Origin: Bacillota bacterium | Lineage (GTDB): Bacteria; Bacillota; Negativicutes; Sporomusales; Sporomusaceae | Length of the DNA stretch: 5,126 nucleotides | NCBI GenBank assembly: GCA_023443285.1 | Contig: JAEZVB010000117.1 | Span: 1-5,126, forward strand | Direction: 5' to 3' | In this document: positions 1 to 4,362 of the stretch, piece after piece | How positions within the stretch are numbered: the first letter of the stretch is position 1 | Layout of the letters: each line of letters starts with the position of its first letter | Program-made: the position numbers and the translations under genes | The notes under the pieces: generated by a model | What the model was told of the DNA's origin: nothing | Seen by the model: the letters and a program-made list of their open reading frames with translations, nothing else | Databases searched by the model: none

Positions 1-125
1 CTTAAGATGAGGTCTGTCATTCGAAAGAAGTAAGGCCCCTTGCAGATTACAAGGTAGATAGGCCAGATGTGGAAGTGGAGTAATCCATGCAGCTGACTGG
101 TACTAATAGGCCGAGGACTTGACTT
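1..125 (+). rRNA. 23S ribosomal RNA, 3' end (partial)
   Basis: The window opens inside a 23S rRNA gene. The stretch contains the conserved domain VI signature with GTAGATAGGCC near 53-63 and the near-terminal TACTAATAGGCCGAGG at 101-116, which precede the mature 3' end in bacterial 23S rRNA. The end is placed near 125 by analogy with known 23S 3' termini, within a few bases. The 5S gene follows in the usual bacterial order. Only the last ~4% of the gene is present. Confidence 0.96.
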
Positions 126-214
126 AACAACCTCGTTTGCATGAAGTGTAAACATCAGTAACTAATTGCGTAGTCTTTCTTCTGTGAAGTTTTGAAGGAA
201 TAACCTTCATAAAA
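126..214 (+). other. 23S-5S internal transcribed spacer
   Basis: This ~90-base spacer separates 23S from 5S rRNA. It contains no tRNA. One small stem-loop is visible, GAAGG/CCTTC around 195-209 with loop AATAA, and may help processing of the precursor. The rest is unstructured to the eye. Confidence 0.75.
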
Positions 215-331
215 TCTAGTGACGATAGCTGTGGGGTTCCACCTGTTCCCATACCGAACACAGTAGTTAAGCCCACAAACGCCGAAGGTACTTGGTTGGA
301 AACGGCCTGGGAGATTAGGAAGTTGCTGGTT
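215..331 (+). rRNA. rrf: 5S ribosomal RNA
   Basis: The gene is recognised by the universal 5S core CCCATACCGAACACAG near 248-263 and by helix I, in which CTAGTGAC (216-223) pairs with GTTGCTGG (322-329) using some G-U pairs. The length of ~117 nt is normal for 5S. It closes the rRNA operon and is followed directly by an intrinsic terminator. Ends are accurate to about two bases. Confidence 0.96.
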
Positions 332-333
332 TG

Positions 334-367
334 AAAAGCACTCAGTTATGGGTGCTTTTTATATTTT
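334..367 (+). terminator. rRNA operon intrinsic terminator
   Basis: AAAAGCAC (334-341) pairs with GTGCTTTT (352-359) around a ten-base loop, and a T-rich tail follows. It lies immediately after 5S rRNA, where an rRNA operon would end. Confidence 0.85.
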
Positions 368-499
368 AATAGCAAGTGATGATTCTATTGGCAGTAACCA
401 GAAGTGCTAGCTGTGGGAAGGAAGGTACTAACGTATCCTCTTAAGCTGGTATCGCAGAATGTTCTGCGCCCAGTGTAAGGGTGATAAAATACATTGAAT
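368..499. other. Intergenic region with an imperfect hairpin, no gene seen
   Basis: No open frame with a ribosome binding site and no tRNA is visible between the rRNA terminator and the terminator of the minus-strand ASCH gene. The one clear structure is a hairpin at 445-474: CGCAGAA (453-459) pairs with TTCTGCG (462-468) across a two-base gap, extended after an internal loop by GCTGG (445-449) with CCAGT (470-474). No T-run follows it, so it is not a standard terminator. Confidence 0.5.
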
Positions 500-530
500 G
501 TAAAAGAAAAGCACTCGTTCAGAGTGCTTA
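500..530 (-). terminator. Terminator of the ASCH-like gene
   Basis: Read on the minus strand, AAGCACTC and GAGTGCTT (arms 522-529 and 509-516) form an 8-bp stem with a five-base loop, followed by TTTTCTTTTA. It starts about ten bases beyond the stop codon of the minus-strand gene and should end its transcript. Confidence 0.85.
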
Positions 531-538
531 GATTGCGA

Positions 539-886
539 TTACAGGGTTATTTCCGAAAAATAGATTACAGTTACAATATCATCTGAATGAATAGATTTAT
601 GATAAATTTGTTCAAAAAAGACGAGTAACTCATCCACTGTTTTAATATCTGGATTCTGGTGATCTAAATCGTGAGAAGTAAGATCAGAAAACTTCTTTAT
701 CAGAACCCGGTCAATCATCGCAGGATATAGCCTTCTTTTAGTTTTCGTTTTTTCGCCTACAGTTATCCATACTACAGAATTTTCAGGATAGATATTTCTC
801 ATATCACCGGGACGAATAGTACAGTTCTTTTGGCGAGTAATTAAAAGTTTTTCATGATTAGGTGATTGAAAATTTAGTGCAAACAT
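539..886 (-). CDS. ASCH/PUA-like domain small protein
   Basis: A 115-residue soluble protein with no signal peptide or membrane segment. The pattern fits the ASCH branch of the PUA fold: an N-terminal strand (MFALNFQSP), TIRPGD near residues 23-28, a V-W-I-T-V strand near 39-43, then F-S-D-L-T-S-H-D-L, the H-Q-N-P segment, T-V-D-E-L-L and a final DIVTVIYFSEI strand. Known ASCH proteins bind RNA or modified nucleosides; a role here in RNA binding is inference from family only. The start is secured by AAGGAGGA (minus strand, 898-891) four bases before the ATG. The gene is monocistronic, with its own promoter and terminator, and diverges from rnpB. The domain call rests on recognition of the pattern, not a search. 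Confidence 0.75.
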   Translation of the reverse strand: MFALNFQSPNHEKLLITRQKNCTIRPGDMRNIYPENSVVWITVGEKTKTKRRLYPAMIDRVLIKKFSDLTSHDLDHQNPDIKTVDELLVFFEQIYHKSIHSDDIVTVIYFSEITL

Positions 887-920
887 AATTTCCTCCTTGG
901 GACTGTTATATCACTTTTTT

Positions 921-949
921 ATTATATGCCTAAAACAAGAGTAAATCAA
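921..949 (-). promoter_or_regulatory. Sigma-A-type promoter of the ASCH-like gene
   Basis: On the minus strand, -35 TTGATT (949-944) and a perfect -10 TATAAT (926-921) are separated by 17 bases. Transcription would start near 914, giving a leader of about 28 bases before the ATG at 886. Confidence 0.75.
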
Positions 950-1018
950 AGAGTATTTTTTGATATTACAAAATTAGTAGCATGATGGCACATTTTTTGA
1001 GTTTTGTGTGGCATTATG

Positions 1019-1047
1019 TTGACATATCATCAAACTTATGATATTAT
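1019..1047 (+). promoter_or_regulatory. Strong promoter of rnpB
   Basis: A consensus -35 TTGACA (1019-1024) and -10 TATTAT (1042-1047) with a 17-base spacer point toward the RNase P RNA gene. Predicted transcription start is near 1054, leaving ~45 bases before the folded RNA. The spacer carries the inverted repeat ATATCAT/ATGATAT (1024-1030 and 1038-1044), which is unusual for a gene expected to be constitutive. Confidence 0.8.
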
Positions 1048-1098
1048 ATATAAATGTCGCTACTGTTTTAATTATTTAAGATGTAAGCGAAAAAATTC

Positions 1099-1453
1099 CA
1101 GTCTTTTTTAAAAACGGGAAATTGCGGTACTGCATATTGCAGTATTGAGGAAAGTCCAGACTGCCACGACCTGAGATGGTCGTAATGTTCGTGCCCATTG
1201 CAAGGTGGGGCAGAGTGAATGCTCTGACGACGGCAAAATCGACTCACGTAGCCGAGAGTAGCCATAAAGTGCACAGAAAATGAGTAGATTGGCGACAGTC
1301 TAATGAAAAGTGGTAAACTCCACGAGGCAGAAACCCGAATTTTGGTAGGGGAACTTCCTGAAGGGAATCAAACTGGACGGAAGAACGCTGTTAAAGCGTT
1401 AGATAAATAATTTCCTAAAACAGAAACTGGCTTACGGTTTTTAATGAAGGCTG
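1099..1453 (+). ncRNA. rnpB: RNase P RNA
   Basis: This is the catalytic RNA that removes 5' leaders from pre-tRNAs. The conserved GAGGAAAGTCC is at 1147-1157. Several helices can be drawn by hand. P1 pairs 1099-1115 with 1437-1453 (17 positions, one mismatch). P2 pairs GGGAAATT (1116-1123) with AATTTCCT (1409-1416). P3 pairs TACTGCA with TGCAGTA (1128-1134, 1138-1144). P4 pairs AAG-U-CCAG (1152-1159) with CTGGCTT (1427-1433) and leaves the universally conserved bulged U at 1155. ACAGAAA near 1273 and TTTTGGTAGGGGAA near 1340-1353 are further conserved stretches, the latter Firmicute-like. I did not assign the structural class. P1 defines the ends to within a few bases. No terminator separates it from tRNA-Arg. 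Confidence 0.95.
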
Positions 1454-1464
1454 TAATGATAAAA

Positions 1465-1541
1465 GACTCCGTAGCTCAGCTGGATAGAGCGTTTGACTAC
1501 GAATCAAAAGGTCGCAGGTTCGAATCCTGCCGGGGTCGCCA
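1465..1541 (+). tRNA. tRNA-Arg (anticodon ACG)
   Basis: A complete cloverleaf. The acceptor GACTCCG (1465-1471) pairs with CGGGGTC (1531-1537), followed by discriminator G and an encoded CCA (1539-1541). The anticodon stem TTTGA/TCAAA (1492-1496, 1504-1508) encloses the loop with ACG at 1499-1501, which reads CGN arginine codons after A-to-I editing of the wobble base. The T-arm GCAGG-TTCGAAT-CCTGC is intact. It starts 11 bases after the RNase P RNA and is probably on the same transcript. Confidence 0.98.
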
Positions 1542-1630
1542 TTTAAGCAGAAAGCCCAAAAAGACGGGTCGATAGGCGAAGTCTGATTGGTGCGAATCAC
1601 TTAGTTCCAAGCTGTAGCGCGGAACATCAT
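1542..1630 (+). other. Hairpin cluster downstream of tRNA-Arg
   Basis: No gene is visible here, but simple stems follow one another. AGAC/GTCT (1562-1565, 1581-1584) has a 15-base loop. TGATT/AATCA (1584-1588, 1595-1599) has loop GGTGCG and shares one base with the first stem. GTTCC/GGAAC (1604-1608, 1621-1625) has an inner GCT/AGC pair. No T-run follows, so they do not form a standard terminator. They could be a processed trailer of the rnpB/tRNA transcript or a small structured RNA; I do not recognise a known family. Confidence 0.4.
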
Positions 1631-1671
1631 ATAATATTTACAAAGGATATTGTTATTTTAGATAAAAGGTA

Positions 1672-1700
1672 TTGCCAAATAAGATGTTACGGGTTATAAT
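1672..1700 (+). promoter_or_regulatory. Promoter of tRNA-Pro
   Basis: -35 TTGCCA (1672-1677) and a perfect -10 TATAAT (1695-1700) are 17 bases apart, with AT-rich sequence upstream. The start would be near 1707, giving a ~56-base leader before tRNA-Pro. The stretch from 1631 to 1762 shows nothing else. Confidence 0.75.
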
Positions 1701-1762
1701 AATCTTCGCAGTAAGGTTTGTTGTTTCAAGTATCAGTCGATGTTGTATTATCTATTATAAAT

Positions 1763-1839
1763 CGGGGCGTGGCTCAGTTTGGTAGAGTACCTGGCTTGGG
1801 ACCAGGGGGTCGCAGGTTCGAATCCTGCCGCTCCGACCA
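1763..1839 (+). tRNA. tRNA-Pro (anticodon TGG)
   Basis: A complete cloverleaf. The acceptor CGGGGCG (1763-1769) pairs with CGCTCCG (1829-1835), followed by discriminator A and an encoded CCA (1837-1839). The anticodon stem CCTGG/CCAGG (1790-1794, 1802-1806) holds TGG at 1797-1799, which decodes proline CCN codons. The T-arm is canonical. A terminator follows after ~30 bases. Confidence 0.98.
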
Positions 1840-1870
1840 GTAAATATCCAAAGCAAGTAGCAAAACAATC

Positions 1871-1900
1871 AGCACTCTTGAGAGTGCTTTTTTATTTTAC
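1871..1900 (+). terminator. Terminator after tRNA-Pro
   Basis: AGCACTC (1871-1877) pairs with GAGTGCT (1882-1888) across the tetraloop TTGA, and TTTTTTATTTT follows. It ends the tRNA-Pro unit and any read-through from rnpB/tRNA-Arg. Confidence 0.92.
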
Positions 1901-1923
1901 AATTTTATTTTAGTAAGAGTAAA

Positions 1924-1951
1924 TTGACACATATATGTTACATGGTATAAT
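1924..1951 (+). promoter_or_regulatory. Promoter of the prephenate-dehydratase-like gene
   Basis: Consensus -35 TTGACA (1924-1929) and -10 TATAAT (1946-1951) are separated by 16 bases. A start near 1958 gives a leader of ~42 bases. The leader contains a small stem CCGC/GGCG-type repeat (CCGC 1971-1974, GCGG 1979-1982) just before the ribosome binding site. Confidence 0.8.
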
Positions 1952-1986
1952 TTACCTAGTCATAATAATACCGCTATTGCGGACGT

Positions 1987-1991
1987 GGAGG
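1987..1991 (+). promoter_or_regulatory. Ribosome binding site that fixes the start at 2000
   Basis: GGAGG lies eight bases before the ATG at 2000. A GTG in the same frame at 1985 overlaps this site and has no ribosome binding site of its own, so the ATG is the better start. Confidence 0.85.
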
Positions 1992-1999
1992 ATGAGAGT

Positions 2000-2785
2000 A
2001 TGATACAACGTAGTACAAGGATGATAGTTTTAGCAATTATTATTAGCGTCTTAATGAGCATTAGCGCATTTGCTAATGTGAGTTATTTAGGACCCGCGGG
2101 AACTTATACAGAGGAAGCTGCTGTAAAGTATTTCGGCGATAATGAGACCTTTATTCCAGTAGCGACTGTGCCAGGGGCTTTGGCTCAGGTTAAATCAGGT
2201 GATTGTCAGTATGCGGTTGTCCCAGTAGAAAATTCTATCGGTGGAGTGGTTTATAATTATATAGATGCTGTTTTGGCAGATACAGATTTTGCTATTATCG
2301 GGGAAGTTCAGTTGCCGATAAGACAAACACTACTGGCTTTACATAGCTCATCTTTACAGGATATAACAACAGTCTTATCACATCCCCAGGGGATTGCACA
2401 GAGTAAAGCTTGGTTACAGGCTAATTTGCCTAAGGCAAAGGTAATGGAAGTATCCAGTACTGCTGAAGCTGCCAAAAAAGTAGCAGAAGGTCAGGATAAA
2501 TCAGTTGCTGCCATTGCTGCTTCAAGAACGTCGATAGTATATAATCTAAACATTTTAGCCAATGACCTTCAATACACAGATACCAATGTGACCCGTTTTT
2601 GGGTAGTAACTCGTAAGGAACAAGCAGTAGTCAGCGGAGAAAAATCGGTGTTAACTATTAGCGGCTCTGTAAATGAATTTAGTAAGTTATTAGCTGAATT
2701 GGATAAGAAAAATTATAAGTTATTTGCTGTTCATGACCGCCCAGCTAAAACTAAAATGGGAGAATATTTGTTTGTTGTGAGTTGA
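2000..2785 (+). CDS. Exported prephenate-dehydratase-like protein, ACT domain truncated by a frameshift
   Basis: A 261-residue protein. Residues 1-25 form a clear signal peptide: R4 and R7, a hydrophobic core at about 9-21, and A-F-A before the likely cleavage at A25/N26. Ordinary cytosolic prephenate dehydratases begin right at the following VSYLGPAGTYTEE. The catalytic domain (27-203) keeps VPVENS (75-79), SHPQG (127-131), STAEAA (153-158) and the signature NVTRF (196-200), whose Thr-Arg-Phe is required for decarboxylation and dehydration of prephenate to phenylpyruvate in the phenylalanine pathway. An ACT domain starts near 215; HDRP stands in place of the usual ESRP phenylalanine-binding motif. 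It stops early after GEYLFVV, and the missing end continues in another frame. The gene is monocistronic, with no other aromatic pathway gene in the window. The fold is secure; export and activity are inferred. Confidence 0.88.
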   Translation: MIQRSTRMIVLAIIISVLMSISAFANVSYLGPAGTYTEEAAVKYFGDNETFIPVATVPGALAQVKSGDCQYAVVPVENSIGGVVYNYIDAVLADTDFAIIGEVQLPIRQTLLALHSSSLQDITTVLSHPQGIAQSKAWLQANLPKAKVMEVSSTAEAAKKVAEGQDKSVAAIAASRTSIVYNLNILANDLQYTDTNVTRFWVVTRKEQAVVSGEKSVLTISGSVNEFSKLLAELDKKNYKLFAVHDRPAKTKMGEYLFVVS

Positions 2786-2877
2786 TTGGACCAGGTAAAG
2801 AACCAGTTGATAAGGTTTGTGCTAAGTTCAATGCCAAACTAAAAATTGCAAGACTGGGTACTTTTAATGTCAAGTAA
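2779..2877 (+). pseudogene. Out-of-frame 3' end of the ACT domain
   Basis: Starting in the -1 frame at 2779, 32 codons run open to TAA at 2875-2877. They encode ELIGPGKEP, then VDKVCAKFNAKL, then a terminal LGTF. This is what the second half of an ACT domain looks like after GEYLFVV: a strand, a helix and the closing L-G-strand of PheA-type proteins. Restoring one base near 2779 (GTGAG to GTGGAG) would join both parts into about 292 residues. There is no start codon or ribosome binding site of its own, so it is not a separate gene. I see no slippery heptamer. A recent one-base deletion or a sequencing error are the simplest causes. Confidence 0.8.
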
Positions 2878-2900
2878 ATAGAGAATATATATGTTACACT

Positions 2901-2928
2901 AAAAGAATCGCGTAGGCGATTCTTTTTT
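2901..2928 (+). terminator. Terminator of the dehydratase-like gene
   Basis: AGAATCGC (2904-2911) pairs perfectly with GCGATTCT (2916-2923) across loop GTAG, with further A-T pairs and a run of six T. It sits 24 bases after the out-of-frame stop at 2877, which suits a gene that originally ended there. Confidence 0.92.
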
Positions 2929-2966
2929 GCATACTTCGCTGTGGATCGGAAAGAATAAAATTTTGT

Positions 2967-4031
2967 ATGAAGAAGATGGCGATTTTTTTAGGAGGCGGAG
3001 CTTCTGCGGCGGAGGGAGCTCCGGTGCAAAACATGCTTTTCAAGAAATATTTTAAAGCGCTCCGTATAGAAAACAATTATAGCAACTCTAGGCAGGTTAA
3101 TGAGCTTAGGGCGTATTTTAAACAAATGTTTTATATTGATGTACTTGAAGATGATTTGGAGAAAGTTAATTTTCCTACTTTTGAGGAGGCAATAGGTCTT
3201 TTAGATTTGGCGGTTCGCAAGCGGCAGTCGTTTAGAAATTTTGATCTGGAGAACTTGGATCAAAACTCTAATCGAATAGGGTATATTAGGCAATATCTTG
3301 TGCTATTAATGGCGGAGGTACTGGAAGATAAAACCGCAGCTGGTCGAGGGCTTCATCGTAATTTAGTGGAGAATCTCACCGGATTTGGTTGGTTAACCGA
3401 CACCGTTTTTATATCAACCAATTATGATGTTTTAATTGATCAAGCATTGTCTCACAGTGGCGCTTGCATAGATTACGGGATTGATTTTACTAAGAATATA
3501 AAGGGGGGGCAGGTGTTATCGAAGCACAGTAGCACGTTGCTTGTAACGCTCTACAAAGTGCATGGATCTTTAAATTGGTCATATTGTCCAACTTGCAATT
3601 CACTTATACTAATTAATGGGGAACCAGGTATCAGTAAAATATTAACGGTGTCGGAACAGGTGAGATGTAGGAAGTGCCATTCAGTTAGAATTCCTGTTAT
3701 TGTGCCACCAACCTATTATAAGGATATGTCCAACAGTTTTATTAATATTGTTTGGCACAAAACCGAAATGAGTCTTAACGATATTGAACATGTCGTATTT
3801 TGTGGTTATTCATTTCCTGATGCAGACATGCATATTAAGTATCTAATAAAGCGAATTCAAACGAACCGAACAAAAAGGCTTAAAATAACCGTAATTAATA
3901 ATTATCCAGGCAAAAAGCCAGATAAGATCGCTGAAGAAAAAGAACGATATATGCGCTTCTTAGGAAAGGATATCTGGTATACAAATAATTCTTTCGAAGA
4001 ATTTTGCAATCAAACGGAGAAATTTATATAA
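2967..4031 (+). CDS. Stand-alone SIR2-domain protein with zinc ribbon
   Basis: A 354-residue soluble protein of the SIR2-like superfamily. An N-terminal strand leads into LGGGASAAEGAP (8-19), the glycine-rich NAD-binding loop. F-I-S-T-N-Y-D (148-154) matches the sirtuin Asn/Asp motif, and VHGSLNW (198-204) carries the catalytic-type H199. C207-P-T-C210 and C234-R-K-C237 form a complete four-cysteine zinc ribbon. IVPP (245-248) and GYSFPDAD (280-287) close the nucleotide site. Relatives include protein deacylases and the NADases of phage-defence systems such as Thoeris ThsA; which applies here cannot be decided from sequence. The ATG at 2967 puts the strand-loop motif at the expected N-terminus, but the ribosome binding site is weak (GGAAAG, 2948-2953, 13 bases away). 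A second ATG at 2976 is less likely. No effector, nuclease or sensor partner lies beside it. A run of seven G at 3503-3509 lies inside the reading frame. Confidence 0.88.
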   Translation: MKKMAIFLGGGASAAEGAPVQNMLFKKYFKALRIENNYSNSRQVNELRAYFKQMFYIDVLEDDLEKVNFPTFEEAIGLLDLAVRKRQSFRNFDLENLDQNSNRIGYIRQYLVLLMAEVLEDKTAAGRGLHRNLVENLTGFGWLTDTVFISTNYDVLIDQALSHSGACIDYGIDFTKNIKGGQVLSKHSSTLLVTLYKVHGSLNWSYCPTCNSLILINGEPGISKILTVSEQVRCRKCHSVRIPVIVPPTYYKDMSNSFINIVWHKTEMSLNDIEHVVFCGYSFPDADMHIKYLIKRIQTNRTKRLKITVINNYPGKKPDKIAEEKERYMRFLGKDIWYTNNSFEEFCNQTEKFI

Positions 4032-4036
4032 GATAA

Positions 4037-4060
4037 GACTTGGCTTGTGCCAAGTCCTTT
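4037..4060 (+). terminator. Hairpin just after the SIR2 gene, possible weak terminator
   Basis: GACTTGGC (4037-4044) pairs perfectly with GCCAAGTC (4049-4056) around TTGT, only five bases past the stop codon. It is followed by CTTT and no longer T-run, so termination here would be weak. It may instead protect the transcript's 3' end. Confidence 0.5.
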
Positions 4061-4139
4061 AGGGCGGCCGAATTGCTATGCCATCCATGGCGCAATCGGC
4101 ACTAGCACCGTCCAGGTGCGTTGCCGGCAGAAGCCTTAG
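4059..4139. repeat. GC-rich branched palindromic element
   Basis: An 81-base GC-rich island in AT-rich surroundings folds as a three-way junction. Its closing stem is 4059-4065 with 4133-4139 (seven pairs, two G-U). Arm A is GCCGA-TTGC (4067-4076, one bulged A) with GCAATCGGC (4092-4100), topped by GCCA/TGGC around loop TCCA at 4084-4087. Arm B is GCACC/GGTGC (4105-4109, 4115-4119) with loop GTCCA. Both loops contain TCCA. Such compact paired hairpins resemble REP/BIME-type or non-autonomous mobile repeats; a structured RNA is the alternative. Copy number cannot be judged from one window. Confidence 0.55.
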
Positions 4140-4154
4140 TCGTTCTTATGTCAA

Positions 4155-4176
4155 CAGAATTTTGTTATAAATTCTG
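4155..4176. repeat. AT-rich hairpin
   Basis: CAGAATTT (4155-4162) and AAATTCTG (4169-4176) form a perfect 8-bp inverted repeat with a six-base loop. It lies between the GC-rich element and the bidirectional terminator. No T-run follows it in either direction. Role unknown. Confidence 0.5.
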
Positions 4177-4183
4177 ATAGACT

Positions 4184-4218
4184 AAAAAATTAGCCACCAG
4201 CTTGGTGGCTAATTTTTT
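4184..4218. terminator. Bidirectional terminator between converging genes
   Basis: A 16-bp perfect stem (4184-4199 with 4203-4218) has core TTAGCCACCA/TGGTGGCTAA, flanked by six A on the left and six T on the right, so it works on both strands. It ends the SIR2-side transcript and the minus-strand transcript of the 43-codon gene, whose stop codon (4217-4219) overlaps its edge. Confidence 0.95.
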
Positions 4219-4348
4219 ATTTATTTTGATTGAACGCAAGAAGAAAGATGTGATTCCCGAATTTAGAGGCAAAGTCTTTTTCGAATTTTTTGAGGTCATC
4301 AAGTTCCTCAGAAGATAAAGAGGCAAAATTCATATTGTCTGCGTGCAT
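4217..4348 (-). CDS. Small hypothetical protein, 43 residues
   Basis: The frame starts at ATG 4348-4346 and ends with TAA at 4219-4217. It is preceded by AAAGGGG (4362-4356) seven bases upstream, one of the best ribosome binding sites in the window. The product is acidic to mixed in charge: an N-terminal MHADNMNFASL, an amphipathic helix S-S-E-E-L-D-D-L-K-K-F-E-K-D-F at about 12-26, and a hydrophobic stretch H-I-F-L-L-A-F near 33-39 that is too short to be a membrane anchor. I do not recognise a named family. Its stop codon abuts a strong terminator, and an inverted repeat overlaps its likely promoter, as expected of a real transcription unit. It lies downstream of the aldolase gene on the same strand and could also be read from it. 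Function unknown. Confidence 0.72.
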   Translation of the reverse strand: MHADNMNFASLSSEELDDLKKFEKDFASKFGNHIFLLAFNQNK

Positions 4349-4362
4349 AGAGAGACCCCTTT

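Noticed and set aside
1068..1274. Minus-strand open frame of 68 codons
   Set aside because: It is antisense to the conserved core of RNase P RNA and encodes nothing recognisable.
1415..1600. Minus-strand open frame of 61 codons containing GRIRTCDLLIRS
   Set aside because: This is the familiar false protein read from the antisense of a tRNA; it covers tRNA-Arg exactly and has no ribosome binding site.
1985..1999. GTG at 1985 as the start of the dehydratase-like gene
   Set aside because: It overlaps GGAGG, which is well spaced for ATG 2000; starting at ATG also gives a standard signal peptide.
2770..2785. Programmed -1 ribosomal frameshift in the dehydratase-like gene
   Set aside because: No X-XXY-YYZ slippery heptamer and no obvious downstream pseudoknot are visible; mutation or read error is simpler.
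2894..3076. Minus-strand open frame of 60 codons
   Set aside because: It is the shadow of the SIR2 N-terminus and the terminator, with no ribosome binding site or family signature.
4059..4139. Integron attC site
   Set aside because: The flanking GTTRRRY/RYYYAAC core sites are absent and no cassette structure surrounds it.
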